NCBI RefSeq assembly: GCF_002295065.1
Contig: NZ_NSGG01000016.1
Coordinates: forward strand, 1 to 64,000
From: Mesorhizobium sp. WSM3859
Lineage (GTDB): Bacteria > Pseudomonadota > Alphaproteobacteria > Rhizobiales > Rhizobiaceae
Reading direction: 5' to 3'
DNA length: 64,000 nucleotides
A program made the position numbers and the translations under genes. The notes under the pieces were generated by a model, which saw only the letters and a program-made list of their open reading frames with translations, was not told the origin of the DNA and did not search any database. Below, piece by piece: positions 1 through 10,145 of this stretch; position 1 is the first letter of the stretch, and each line of letters begins with the position of its first letter.

Positions 1-307
1 ACGTCATGGTGACAGAGCGAGGCGCGGAAATACTCAGCCGGACGCCTCACACGCTGCATCGTGCAAGTTGAAGGGGCGGAGCTTTGCCCATACTTTTCCT
101 TAGATTTTTTGGGGGGTGAGGCAAGCGTTGACACCGCGCGCAAGGCGCAAGACTGCGGTCGTGCCAGATTTTGATGACTGTCTGCCCCGCGGAGGATGAC
201 GTTTTGGCGCAAACTCGCCTCTCCCAGGTACTGTTAACGATAAAATGTCGCCGCCCGATCCGGCGGCGATAACCGCCCACCGTACAGCAGATGCAACGGA
301 GGAAAAA
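1..307. other. Non-coding leader region, no gene seen
   Basis: No convincing coding frame lies here; the short minus-strand frames lack family resemblance. The last 15 bases hold the ribosome-binding site of the peptidase gene that follows. I see no clear promoter. Confidence 0.5.
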
Positions 308-2443
308 ATGAACAAAAGAGTGCGATCGGCTGAGCCGGTTACGTCCGCCGAGCTGTCGGCGCGCTACCAGCGAGCCGTCGAGCTCGCTTCTCCAGCGCGG
401 TCGGTGGTCCCGGATGCATTCCCTAATTTTAGTTGGCTGGGATCGGATAGGCTTCTGGCGGCGTCGGGATCGGAGATCCTAGGCGTATTCACGGTGAGGG
501 AAGGCAAAAGAATTGATCCCGGACAATGCGTTGAGTCGTGGGCGCTCAAAGCCAATTCGGAAGCGGATCCAGCCACGTCGCCAGACGGCGCTGTGCAGAT
601 TCTGCGAGATGGATACGACTTGACGATGCTCGAGACGGGTTCAGGCTCCCGTCATCGCCTGACGCAGGATGGCACCTGCGACATCGCCTATGGCGTGATT
701 GCGGATCAGGGATCCGATCCGCTGACACGATCGCGAGACAACCAGATTCCGCCTGTTGTCGGCGTTTGGTCGCCTGACTCGTGCTACTTCGTCACGGTCC
801 GCGTCGACCAGAAGGGGCTCCGGTCTCTACCATACGTAGTCGGGTCGGCTCCAGACGAATTGGGGCGTCGGATACCGGAATTACATTCGTTTCGCTATGC
901 TCTTGCAGGCGACACGTATGTGCCGACCGCCAGCTTGGTCCTTGTAGATCGCCGGACGCGCGCAGTACGTGAGCTGCAAGTCCCCCCGGTGCTCCTGCCT
1001 CACGCCCACGGAGCGCCCGAAGATGGCGCGATAGTCTGGACGGACGACGGCCGCTCTCTGTTCGTCGGAGTGGAATCGCGAGACTTCAGAACACTAACAG
1101 TCTACCGGGTGGATCCTCGGACTGGTGATTCTTACACACTTCTAGTTGACCGCAGCGCCAAGCCGCGGCGGCCTTTCCGCCAATCTACGGCCAAAATGTT
1201 CGCGCCTATAGGCGACGCGCAACTCGTCTTGCTTTCGGAACGGGACGGTAGGCCTCATCTATATCTGTACGACATCGCGTCTGGAAAGCTCGTTCGGCAG
1301 TTGACGTCCGGTGCCTGGTCAGTCGTGGATTTAACAGCAGTCGAGGCACGCGAACGTGCAGTGTTCTTCTCCGCCATTGGTCGTGAGTCAGGACGTGATC
1401 CGTACTTTCGGCAATTCTATCGTGTTTCGCTCGACGGTGGCCAGCCCATTCTATTGACGCCTGAAGCCGCCGATCACGAAATCCACCTCTCGCCTGGGCT
1501 TGACACTTTCCTCGACGTCTACTCGACGTTGTCGGAGTCTCCTTCGGTAATCCTCAGGGAGAGGACAGGCGCCCTCGTATCGGAGCTTTGGCGAACCGAC
1601 CCCAAACCCATAGTGGACCGCGGTTGGGTTGCGCCGGAGCGTTTCCGCGTCACGGCTGCCGACGGCAGGACGACTCTACACGGTACGCTTTACCTACCAT
1701 CGGGCAAGAAGGGATGCGGCAAGCTCCCAATCATCGATTCGATTTACGGCGGGCCGCAAAGGTACAATGCGCCTGTCCGGTTCCCGGGCGAAGGCGCAAA
1801 CGGCGCCATGGCTTTGGCGCAGCTCGGTTTTGCGGTTTTCGTGCTTGACGCCCGCGGAACGCCGATGCTCGACCGTGCTGCCCGGGACGCAACCTGGGGA
1901 CCGAACTTTGGCTCAGCGGATGTTGTCGCGGCGGATCATGCTGCCGCCGTCAAGCAGCTCGCCGCGAAATACGATTTTCTCGATCCGGAACGGGTCGGGA
2001 TATACGGGCACAGCTGGGGCGGTTACTATACGGTACGACTGATGGCCCAACGCCCTGACGTCTTCAAAGTGGGTGTCGCGTCCGCCCAGGCTAGCGACAA
2101 TTACTCGTACTATTTCAACCACGAACGCTGGTTTGGGCATCCTTCTGAATTCCCCGAGTCATATCAACCGCAGTTAAATTATCCCCTTGCGGCTCAGATA
2201 GAGGGGCGCCTCCTGCTTGTGGCCGGCGATGCAGATGACGACTGTCACCCATTGCACACGATACTGATGGCAGGCGCTCTTGCGAAAGCAAATCGAAAAT
2301 TTGATATGCTGATCCTCCCAGATTTGAACCATTCGACGACAGCGACCAATGGGTATGTGACCAAGCGCAGGTGGGATTATTTTGTGCAGCACCTATTGGG
2401 CGCCGAGCCGCCCCCGGATGTAAGGGTTCCGGACGGCTGCTAA
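308..2443 (+). CDS. S9-family serine peptidase (prolyl oligopeptidase / DPP-IV type)
   Basis: The product is 711 residues: an N-terminal beta-propeller-like half followed by an alpha/beta-hydrolase half. The nucleophile motif GHSWGG puts the catalytic serine near residue 569, the acid lies in the GDADDD stretch around residue 641, and the histidine in LNHST near residue 675. This is the order expected for S9 peptidases, which cleave short peptides, usually after proline. I chose the ATG at 308 because a CGGAGG ribosome-binding site precedes it; an in-frame ATG at 245 has none. No signal peptide is evident, so it is probably cytoplasmic. The gene stands alone, followed by an aminotransferase relic. 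The substrate cannot be told from the sequence. Confidence 0.88.
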   Translation: MNKRVRSAEPVTSAELSARYQRAVELASPARSVVPDAFPNFSWLGSDRLLAASGSEILGVFTVREGKRIDPGQCVESWALKANSEADPATSPDGAVQILRDGYDLTMLETGSGSRHRLTQDGTCDIAYGVIADQGSDPLTRSRDNQIPPVVGVWSPDSCYFVTVRVDQKGLRSLPYVVGSAPDELGRRIPELHSFRYALAGDTYVPTASLVLVDRRTRAVRELQVPPVLLPHAHGAPEDGAIVWTDDGRSLFVGVESRDFRTLTVYRVDPRTGDSYTLLVDRSAKPRRPFRQSTAKMFAPIGDAQLVLLSERDGRPHLYLYDIASGKLVRQLTSGAWSVVDLTAVEARERAVFFSAIGRESGRDPYFRQFYRVSLDGGQPILLTPEAADHEIHLSPGLDTFLDVYSTLSESPSVILRERTGALVSELWRTDPKPIVDRGWVAPERFRVTAADGRTTLHGTLYLPSGKKGCGKLPIIDSIYGGPQRYNAPVRFPGEGANGAMALAQLGFAVFVLDARGTPMLDRAARDATWGPNFGSADVVAADHAAAVKQLAAKYDFLDPERVGIYGHSWGGYYTVRLMAQRPDVFKVGVASAQASDNYSYYFNHERWFGHPSEFPESYQPQLNYPLAAQIEGRLLLVAGDADDDCHPLHTILMAGALAKANRKFDMLILPDLNHSTTATNGYVTKRRWDYFVQHLLGAEPPPDVRVPDGC

Positions 2444-2689
2444 AATTAACCTCCCGAGGAAGGTTCTGGGACAGCGTATAAGATAGGCCGTGGAGTCTTC
2501 GATGAAGCTGGCGTTCCAGTATCACACCGGTCGCGGAGAAAAGAGCCGGCGTCGTTTCTTTTCTCGCACGCTTGGGGAGCTTCCTATAGTTTCAAAGCGC
2601 GCTGAGACCCACGCAGGTGCCTTGGTGCCCTCATGCTCCTGTGTCCGGCCAAAAAATCACCTGCCGCTGGCTGGCGTGTCTGCAGAGAA

Positions 2690-3000
2690 TGTTGCCGTAC
2701 ATTGCGCGGCCGAACTGGAGGATTCCCATTCGGGAGATCGGCCCCGAGAATGTCGCCGCCGTTGTCTTTGCCCAGTCGTAGGCGCCGCTGGCGGTGGCGC
2801 CCGCGCCACCAATGTACGCGGCCCGGGTCGCGTTAAATGCGATCGTCACGGTGTCGTCCTGATCGCAGACGAGATCATGTGCGGAAGCGGGCGCCGCAGC
2901 AGGATCATGGCCACACACTCGGCGTCTTGCTGCGAGAAAGGATTCGCCGACGCTGAACGTATCACGCTCTTCAATCGAAGAGGAGAAGGCGAGTGCCAAA
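2690..3000 (+). pseudogene. Relic of a class III aminotransferase
   Basis: Pieces of a PLP-dependent class III aminotransferase can be read in two frames. One frame gives IREIGPENVAAVVF, matching the usual GPE(T/N)VAAF segment. After a frameshift near 2770 a second frame gives PVVGAA, then CDRHGVVLIADEIMCGSGR, the conserved stretch with the PLP-ring aspartate. An in-frame stop and the frameshift show the gene is dead. Neither the N-terminus nor the PLP-lysine region is recognisable. It is not a copy of the intact aminotransferase at 22562, since the motif wording differs. Confidence 0.7.
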
Positions 3001-3263
3001 TTTCATGTCAGGAGCGCCTTGCACGATCTCCGCCGCAATCTCGATTCCGCACTTCATAACCGCGCCGGAACGGCCCTAACTCCGTAGGCAATGGTTGAGG
3101 ACCTGGATCGTCGCTACCTTCTGCGCCACAGAGGCGTCCATTGGCGGTCAGGTCGTCTGCGCGTTCACGTTCGAGTGGGCAGGAAAGCGTCCAGTCCATT
3201 CGTCTGTACCTACCTCACCATACGGCAGAGTGACAGCCTCGCGGCCCTACCGGAGGCGCAAAG

Positions 3264-4280
3264 TCACGTTCGGCCCTTGGGGATAGCGGTTCCGAAATAC
3301 CGCGTATAGGCGACATCCAGGATGCGATCGATCAAGCTCGAGTAGCTGTGTCCGGCCGTCTTCGCAGCCACGCAGTACGTTGAGCGCCTTGTGAGGCTCG
3401 GATTGGCGTTGATCTCTAGGACAAAAGGCTGGCCGGAGTGGTCGATCCGGACGTCCACGCGGGCATAGTCCCGGCACTGGCAAGCGCGGAATGTCGCAAT
3501 CGAAATATCCCGTAGGACCGTCGCAAGCCTGCTGCCGACCGGTGCCGGGCAAATCTTCGACGCCGCCGCATCCGCCACGTACTTCGCTTCCCAAGTCAGA
3601 AGACGCGTTGCGCGGTCGCCGAAGTCCTGCTCCACAAGAGGAAATACCTCCAGTTCTCCGTTTCCAATCAGCGGAACGCTGATTTCCCGCCCGTCGATGT
3701 ATTCTTCGACCAGCGCCTCCTGCGCATACTGCTCGACAATCAGATCCACGGCCCGCTCTAGCTCAGCAGATTCATGTACGAGCTGCAATCCAAGGCTGTC
3801 CCCTTCACGAGGCGGCTTCACTACCATTGGAAATCTCAGGTCGCCGGTATTATCAGAGCTCCGACGCATCACGCGAAAGTTCGGCGTCGGCACCCCGCGG
3901 TCGCGGATGAGTATCTTGGTGACGACCTTGTCGTTAGCAAGCTCATGTCCGAGCGGGCTCGATCCTATGTACGGAACGCCGGCCATCTCGAGCATGGCAG
4001 GAACGTGGGAGTAACGGGACTCGCCCTGAATTCCATAAGCCAAGTTGAAGACGAATCCCGAAGGGCGGGCTTGCGAATCGGGCGGCATGAACCGCTCAAG
4101 CGTAGCGAGCAGTCCTTTATCGCCCTCACACAGCAGCACCTCGTGGCCGCCGTCTTGCAGTGCCGTGACCACACTGTCGATGTCCCGCTCGGGCCAAGGC
4201 CCCGGCGGCTGCGGCCTACGCGGGCCGAACCGGTTAATCACGCCCGTAACGACTCTGTTGGTAACAACGGCTACTCGCAT
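3264..4280 (-). CDS. ATP-grasp ligase of the D-alanine--D-alanine ligase family
   Basis: The 338-residue product has the ATP-grasp layout of D-Ala-D-Ala ligases: an N-terminal Rossmann-like domain, then YIGSSPLGHELANDKVVTK (compare Ddl YxGS...DK), then VVKPPREGDSLG and VEEYIDGREISV in the ATP-binding domain, and FVLEINANPSLT near the C-terminus with the Mg-binding Glu and Asn. Family members join two amino acids or peptides using ATP. The start is supported by AAAGGAG seven bases upstream. It is unlikely to be the housekeeping Ddl, because its substrate-loop residues differ and no cell-wall genes are nearby. A 42-codon ORF with a good ribosome-binding site sits just upstream on the same strand, so a peptide-tailoring role is possible but unproven. 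Confidence 0.8.
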   Translation of the reverse strand: MRVAVVTNRVVTGVINRFGPRRPQPPGPWPERDIDSVVTALQDGGHEVLLCEGDKGLLATLERFMPPDSQARPSGFVFNLAYGIQGESRYSHVPAMLEMAGVPYIGSSPLGHELANDKVVTKILIRDRGVPTPNFRVMRRSSDNTGDLRFPMVVKPPREGDSLGLQLVHESAELERAVDLIVEQYAQEALVEEYIDGREISVPLIGNGELEVFPLVEQDFGDRATRLLTWEAKYVADAAASKICPAPVGSRLATVLRDISIATFRACQCRDYARVDVRIDHSGQPFVLEINANPSLTRRSTYCVAAKTAGHSYSSLIDRILDVAYTRYFGTAIPKGRT

Positions 4281-4398
4281 GAGCTACTCCTTTGATGTTG
4301 CTCGGTGTGACGGTCACTTGCTTGGATTTGCGCCGGAGCTCCCGGTCAGCAGCGCGAGCACTAGAGACCATCTATCAGAAGGCTGGACGAGAATGTCA

Positions 4399-4527
4399 TC
4401 AGCATTGTGGGCACCGCGGACCGCTGCCGGTATAGTGCTGCGCAAGATGCCGCCTGTCGGCAGGCAGCTCCAACACCGCTGGTGCGTTCCACGGATGCGC
4501 AGCCACTATTGCGTGGGCGAGTGTCAT
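4399..4527 (-). CDS. Small ORF (42 aa) upstream of the ATP-grasp gene
   Basis: This 42-codon frame starts at an ATG preceded by AGGAG with six-base spacing, a better signal than most genes in this window. It runs MTLAHAIVAAHPWNAPAVLE at the start and ends in CPQC. It is transcribed toward the ATP-grasp gene, 118 bases away. I do not recognise a family. Its size, two C-terminal cysteines and position before a ligase would fit a ribosomally made precursor peptide, but that is inference from context only. It could also be a chance frame. Confidence 0.4.
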   Translation of the reverse strand: MTLAHAIVAAHPWNAPAVLELPADRRHLAQHYTGSGPRCPQC

Positions 4528-5001
4528 GTGAACTCCTGGCTTGAAGATAGCGCGACGACCACCTCGGAACAGGTACCTAGCGACGCACTCGCAATTGGCA
4601 TGCCACGAAAGGTGTTGCGGGCAGGGAGCACGAAATCAAGGAGTCACCCTTGGCCAGTTTAAATATTAGCGCCTAGGGATGTCTGGTTCTGAACACAGAA
4701 CGTTGTCAACCGACTGTACAAAAGCAGTGACCCCGCTTTGTGATCCGGCTGACTCCAGTGTCCTCAGTTGAGAATTGCGCCTCTGCGCGGGTTGGGCAAC
4801 GGACGATCGGCGGAGCTGGTCGGGGTTGCGCAGCCGTCGTCCGTTGCTTGTTAGCGTGAGCGCCGAATGTTTGCGCCGTCCGTGTATCCGGCGACCCATG
4901 TACGATTGCTTGGACTGAGGGTGCCCGTCATCGGATATGCAACTGAACGAGGATTAAACCGGCTGGCCGGAGCAGGGCCTCATACATAGGAGAGGGGCCA
5001 T
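4528..5001. other. Intergenic stretch, no gene recognised
   Basis: About 470 bases lie between the small ORF and the IS110 relic. Frames on both strands are short and low in resemblance to any family. The final bases carry GGAGAGGGG before the relic's ATG. Confidence 0.4.
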
Positions 5002-5446
5002 ATGGAACAAATCAGATTGCTCGGTTTGGATATTCACAAGGAGCAGACTTCGATCGCGGTGGTAGAAAGCGGGCGCGGCCGGTCGGTGGGATATATCGGC
5101 GAGATTTGCCAACGGCCCCTGATGCCATTAACAAGCTATGCGATCGTCTGGGCGTTCCGGCAAGCCGCTGGTGTTTTGCTATAAGACCGGCACCTGCGGT
5201 TATGGCGTTTTATCCCAGCTCACAAGCCCGGGCCATCGGTGCGACGTGGTGGCACCATCGCTGATCCCGAGGAAGCTTGGCGATCGAGTGAAGGCAAACC
5301 GTCGCAACGCCAGCATCTGGGTGCCCGATGTCGATCACGAAGCCATGCGCGACCTGATCCGGCTGGCGTTGTGCGACAGGCGGTGGCGCGAGCGCGTCAA
5401 CATCTTCAGGGAGTTCTGCTGCGTCACGGGCACAAGGCGAGCGTGA
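5002..5446 (+). pseudogene. IS110-family transposase fragment, frameshifted
   Basis: The frame from 5002 begins MEQIRLLGLDIHKEQTSIAVV, typical of the RuvC-like N-terminus of IS110/IS116/IS902 transposases, with the first catalytic aspartate in GLDIHK. A frameshift near 5140 moves the reading to a second frame containing TGTCGYGVLSQLTSPGH, then VVAPSLIPRKLGDRVKANRR and VWVPD-like residues followed by EAMRDLIRLA. The C-terminal transposase_20 domain is missing. It is therefore an inactive remnant. Confidence 0.8.
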
Positions 5447-5673
5447 GACGGCCTGGGCGCAATGGTTTTGTAGCGCGGCGATTATGGAGACCGGTCGGCG
5501 GCGATTACGATGGCCTGTGAGGGGCGGCGCCGAGCGGTGTGATTTGGGTATCACCGGGGTGGGTTATCTGGCAACTGGCCAACGACAATTATCGGAGTTG
5601 TAATTGTCTCTGGGGCAGCGTGACGGGCGGGACGCGCCCGCGGATCTGCGGCGAGCAAATCCGTCAGCGGCAA

Positions 5674-6200
5674 TTACGATGACCGGTTGGGCGGGTCGTC
5701 TGCTTCACCGTTGACGCTTTGCACGCCGGCTCCGCGGGCGACGGCGGCTCGCTTGCGATAGCTCTCACCGTTCATCTCGATGTAGTGGAGTGGTTGCACG
5801 AGACGGTCTATGGCCGCGACTGTCATGGCGGGACCTGGAAAAACGTCCGACCAGCCGGAGAAAGGCTCGGTAGCGTTGATGGCGATGGATTGTCGTTCGT
5901 ATCGGTGAGCGATGAGCTCGAACAGGGCACTGGTCTCCACCTGGTCCTTTCGGACGTAAGACAGCTCATCGAGGACGATGAGGTCGTACTTGTCGAGTTT
6001 GTCGACCATCGAGGGGAGGCTGAGCTCGCGGCGAGCGGCCTGAAGCCTCTGCACCATATCGGTAGTTGTGGAGCGGCGACCGGCATCGATGAGGACGCGG
6101 CGATGGCGGCAATCACGTGCGTGTTGCCGGTGCCGCTCTGACCAAAAATGAGGATACGGCGGTGTCGTGAGATGCTTCAGTTGCCGCTGATGCTGGGCAG
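5674..6200 (-). pseudogene. istB-like ATPase helper of the IS21 element, frameshifted
   Basis: The clear part reads ARRELSLPSMVDKLDKYDLI, VLDELSYVRKDQVE, FELIAHRYERQSIAINATEP and FSGWSDVFPGPAMTVAAIDR, which covers the Walker B to sensor region and C-terminus of IstB, the AAA+ partner of the IS21 transposase. Upstream, the Walker A portion is broken: the frame around 6100-6200 no longer gives GxxGxGKT, and matching residues fall in different frames. Hence it is a decayed gene. Confidence 0.75.
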
Positions 6201-6238
6201 GCGCGGTGCCGACAGCAGGGTGAACGGCGGCGGCCTGA

Positions 6239-6790
6239 TCATTGGTTGTACCCGGCGAAATGGGGCGGCGGGATGGTGACGTCGACACGGCTTCTGACCG
6301 TGGGCAGGAACTCGCTCTTCAGCTTGGCGACATTGGGGAGTTTGCCTCTATCGAGCGCGGCCTCGATACGCACGGCCAGAGCATTGACGCAGTTGCCGTT
6401 AGCGGCGATATCGAGGAGAGCGACATGTCGCGGGCAGGCATCGAGAGCGGCATCGAGCGCCTGCCATGGCCGTGTATAGGCATGGTTGGGGAACAAGGCA
6501 TCGCGGTAGACCAGATAGCTTAGGGCCTAGGGCTTGCCGCTTCAGGTTGGCGATGAAGTGCCGGAAATCGATATTGTGTCCTCGTTCCGCACGTTTGACG
6601 CGGACCCGGTCGGCGGTCATCACCTGGTCCGGTCCGAGGAAGAACTCGGCCCGGTCGTCATAGAGATGGGCGTAGAGGCGGTAGCCCATGAGGCGCGAGG
6701 CGACCGAATAGGTGATACGGTCGACGCTGATGGTGCTGTTGCGGGTGACGTCTGCGCTGACCAGGGTAAAATCCCGTGTATGTTCGATAG
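6239..6790 (-). pseudogene. istA transposase, C-terminal half only
   Basis: Two minus-strand frames together give the C-terminal half of an IS21 IstA transposase: VSADVTRNSTISVDRITYSV, then MGYRLYAHLYDDRAEFFLGP, then, after a frameshift near 6530, LFPNHAYTRPWQALDAAL and LDIAANGNCVNALAVRIEAA. The N-terminal helix-turn-helix and the DDE core are absent. Confidence 0.7.
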
Positions 6791-6959
6791 GTGTTTCGAT
6801 ACCACCACTCCACGCGCCCCGATCAGATCCCCCTCGCAGGAGCTTCTGTCGCGCAACCGGCCATCACAATCGTCGCTGAACCGGCCACCGTAGTTGTCGC
6901 CGCGCAGGTTTACCGGCGACGGCTTTCGACATTGGCCTTCGAACATCCCGCTCAGCAGA

Positions 6960-7771
6960 TCGCATTTTGTTCTAAGCCGACGCCGTCATAAATGTCGGAC
7001 GGCGCATGCGCGCCGAGGAGCCGATCGAGCTCGGGCTCTCTATTGGGCGCCGGCGTGGGCGATTGACCGGCGATCGCGAGGGCTGCGGCCGCTTCAAGTC
7101 CCTTCAGCCGGCGATAGCCGACAATGCGGCGGACGACGGCGCCGTTCTTCTGCTCGATAAATCTCTGGTCATTCTTCCGATAAGGCCGGCAGCGGGTGAA
7201 CTCGATGCCGCGTCCCGGCAATAATCGCGGATAGTCTCAATCAGGACACGCCGTCATTATCGGTGTCGACCCCCAGAATTTCTGATGGCAGGAGCCGCCG
7301 TAATTCTGTCAGACCTCCTCCGCAGCTTCTGCTCGCGGATAACCGGGGGGCGCCACTGTACGCCACCAAGTCGGCCTCGACAAATCCGGGCGGAGAATCT
7401 TGCCAGTCGGAGAAAGTACGGTCGGAATGCTCCGTCATAGCGCCCCGGATACCGCGTGCGGGCGTCATGCCCGTCCTCCCGCGTGTCTCGAGCCTCGTCA
7501 CGAACACGGTCGATTGTCGCCGCGCTCATCGTCAGAAGCCGGGTGCGATTTTTGCGGTCGACGAAGATGTCCATAACGCTCCATCGCCTCGACCTTGAAT
7601 AGGAACTAGCGCCTTCAGTCGTTTGCCACAGATCCAGTCCGACCTCTCGCAGACGACCAGCGCTTCACGAATAGCATCGTCATAAAATGCGGCGATCGGA
7701 CCTCGGCCCTGAACACGACGGAGAGCGGCCCTTCCGCGACAGCCGCATTGCGTGCTAGGTCCTGAACTCAT
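6960..7771 (-). pseudogene. Integrase-type (DDE) transposase relic with many frameshifts
   Basis: Read in the minus direction, successive pieces resemble one rve-type transposase common in rhizobial islands: YDDAIREALVVCERSDWICG and KRLKALVPI near 7660, LLTMSAATIDR near 7540, DWQDSPPGFVEADLVAYSG near 7400, LTELRRLLPSEILGVDTDND near 7280 (with DDE-region aspartates), and GIEFTRCRPYRKNDQRFIEQ with KNGAVVRRIVGYRRLKGLEA near 7150. Each step needs a change of frame. The exact IS family (ISNCY or IS481-like) cannot be fixed by eye. Confidence 0.6.
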
Positions 7772-8216
7772 AAATGCGGCATCACCGAAAGGGGTGGGAA
7801 TGAGTAAAGAGGTTGGCTTAGCCCTCCACGCCCCATTTTAGTTGGCTGGCATCGAACGTCTGATCCCATGTGCTCAACAAAATAGTCTCGTATCCTCTGG
7901 CGATGCCGATGCCATCTGGGAGACATTTGCTCACTCTCATTCTCATATTCAGCTAGAAATACCCATTCCGCGATTTGATCCGCTGTAACATCACCGGATT
8001 GAAGCGGTGACATGCATGAACTTGTCGCTGTGCATTCCTCCACAATAGCCATGACCAACACAGACCGCGCAGATGAGCGAGTCGAATCTATTCCTTGCTT
8101 TCATGAAAAATGCGCGATGATGAAGCTGGATGCCTACGCGCGTTGCGGCAACGTATCCTTCTTGGGCGTAGGTCCGCAATGGTCGTTTTCCGACCGAGAC
8201 TTTCATGTTGAGGCGG
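7772..8216. other. No gene recognised between IS relics
   Basis: Short frames exist on both strands (minus 7768-8061, plus 8012-8239), but none resembles a known family and none has a good ribosome-binding site. It may be remnant host DNA between insertion sequences. Confidence 0.35.
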
Positions 8217-8235
8217 AATCTGATTCAGGCTCAGC

Positions 8236-8992
8236 ATGAGCCGATATCACCTGACCGATTTCGAATGGCGCGTGATCGAGCCCCTGTTGCCCAATAAGCC
8301 GCGAGGGATGTCTCGCGTAGATGACCGGCGGGTGCTGAACGGCATCTTCTGGCTGCGATCCGGTGCGCCATGGCGCGATCTGCCAGAGCGATACGGCCCA
8401 CGCACCACGTGCTACAATCGCTTTGTCCGATGGCGCAAAGCAGGTGTGTGGGACCGTCTAATGGACGCAGCCAAAGCCCATGACGGCGAGGTGCAAATGA
8501 TCGACACCTCTATCGTTCGGTCCATCAGCAGGGCGCGACGGCAAAAAGGGGGATCGAGATCATTGTCTCGGTCGTTCCCGAGGCCGGCTGATAACCAAAA
8601 TCCACGCCCTTGTCGACGCCAAAGGCACGCCGATCAGGCTGGCGCTGACCGCAGGCCAGAACAGCGATATCGCATCTGCACCGCACTTGGTCGCCCATTT
8701 GCCCGAAGGCGCCATGCTGCTGGCCGACAAAGGCTACGATGCCAACGCGCTGCGTGCCGCCGTCACCGAGCGCAAGGCATGGGCCAATATTCTGCCAAAG
8801 GCCAACCGCAAGGACCCGATCTGCTACAGCCCTTTCCTCTACAAGCGCGCAACCTCGTCGAACGGTTCTTCAACAAGGCCAAGCAATGAGCCTTATTGCT
8901 ACCCGTACGACAGGCCGGCTGAGAACTATCTCGTCGCTCTCAAACTTGTCTCAATCCGCATCTGGCTACGCGGTAATGAGTCTACGTCCTAG
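8236..8992 (+). pseudogene. IS5-family (IS427-group) transposase, two frameshifts
   Basis: The first frame starts MSRYHLTDFEWRVIEPLLPN and continues through WLRSGAPWRDLPERYGPRTT to QMIDTSIVR, the usual first half with a catalytic aspartate. A missing base near 8520 shifts the reading; the second frame gives the HLPEGAMLLADKGYDANALR segment with another catalytic aspartate, and NILPKANRKDPICYS. A further defect near 8890 interrupts the YREK-like C-terminal part. IS427 elements can use programmed frameshifting, but the second defect shows decay. The right end is replaced by the IS630 element that begins at 8992. Confidence 0.8.
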
Positions 8993-10142
8993 TCACCTGG
9001 AACTGAAGTAGGCTTCATTTTGTTAGGCTTCTGTCACCAGAGCAGGAGTTTGGATTATGGTTGGCAGGCAGGCAGACCTCGTCGTTCTGAGCGACGCGGA
9101 TAGAAGTTTTCTCGAATCTCAGGTGCGCCGGCATAAAGCGCCACGCTCCTTGTCGGATCGATGCCGGATGATCCTTTTGTGCGCGCAGGGTTTGCAAAGC
9201 AAGGACGTTGCCGAACGCCTGGGTGTTCACGAGCACACGGTTGGCAAGTGGCGCCGCCGGTTCGTACACGATGGTATTGAGGGGCTGACAGATGAATATC
9301 GTGCGGGTCGACCGCGAACTGTCTCCGATACCCAGGTTGCCAGGTCGTCGAGCGTACGTTGAACACCACTCCTAAGGATGCCACGCACTGGTCCATCCGT
9401 TCGATGGCTGCCGACAGCGGCCTTTCGCATACCACCATCCGTCGGATCTGGACCGCGTTTGGCCTGCAGCCGCATCGTGCCGAGACATTCAAGCTCTCCT
9501 CTGATCCGCTCTTTGTCGACAAGGTGCAGGACATCGTCGGTCTTTACATGTCGCCTCCGGACCGGGCGGTCGTGCTTTGCGTGGATGAGAAGTCGCAAAT
9601 CCAGGCCCTGGATCGCGAGCAGCCTGTGCTGCCCATGGCGCCGGGCGTCGCCGAACGGCGCACCCATACCTATGTCCGCAACGGCACGACATCGCTGTTT
9701 GCCGCGCTAGATGTTGCCACCGGGGCGGTGATCGGTCAGTGCTACAAGCGTCACCGGGCCACCGAATTCCTCGATTTCCTGAAGCGGATCGACGCCGAAA
9801 TGCCCGGACGTGCATCTGGTGATGGACAACTATGCGACCCACAAGACGCCGAGGATCAAGGCCTGGCTTGCGCGCCGCCCACACTGGCATGTTCACTTCA
9901 CGCCAACGTCGGCATCCTGGATCAATCAGGTCGAGCGGTGGTTTGCGGAGCTGACGCGAAAGCAGTTGCAGCGCGGCGTACATCGTTCCACCGCAGAACT
10001 GGAAGCCGACATCGACGCCTTCATCGAAACACACAACGAGAACCCCACCCCATACAAGTGGGTCAAATCAGCCGACCAAATTCTCGCGTCGGTCAAGCGC
10101 TTCTGCCAGAAGACAATGAGCCGAACTTCAGATTCAGGTGAC
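8992..10142 (+). mobile_element. IS630-family element with terminal inverted repeats and TA target duplication
   Basis: The left end reads GTCACCTGGAACTGAAGT and the right end, in reverse complement, GTCACCTGAATCTGAAGT: an imperfect inverted repeat of about 18 bases. The element is flanked by TA on both sides (8990-8991 and 10143-10144), the target duplication made by IS630/Tc1-type elements. Its 1.15 kb length and a single transposase frame match the family. Confidence 0.8.
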
Positions 10143-10145
10143 TAG
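9057..10145 (+). pseudogene. IS630-family transposase, two frameshifts
   Basis: The N-terminal frame (9057-9345) has a helix-turn-helix of the type CAQGLQSKDVAERLGVHEHT and VGKWRRRFVHDGIEGL. A frameshift near 9343 leads to LNTTPKDATHWSIRSMAADS and VVLCVDEKSQIQALDREQP, which carries the first DDE aspartate. A second shift near 9805 leads to HLVMDNYATHKTPRIKAWLA (second aspartate) and SASWINQVERWFAELTRKQL (glutamate). All catalytic residues survive, but in separate frames, so the copy should be inactive. Confidence 0.85.

Larger units (their letters stand above)
5475..6902 (-). mobile_element. Internally deleted IS21-family element
   Basis: The ends carry several imperfect copies of a roughly 20-base unit of the form GCGGCRATTAYGRTGRCCGG, as IS21 elements do: 5475-5494, 5497-5517 and 5665-5686 in one orientation, and 6855-6878 and 6879-6902 in the other. 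Between them lie an istB relic and the C-terminal part of istA on the minus strand. At about 1.4 kb it is far shorter than a complete IS21-family element (usually about 2-2.5 kb); the missing part is the 5' half of istA. Confidence 0.6.
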
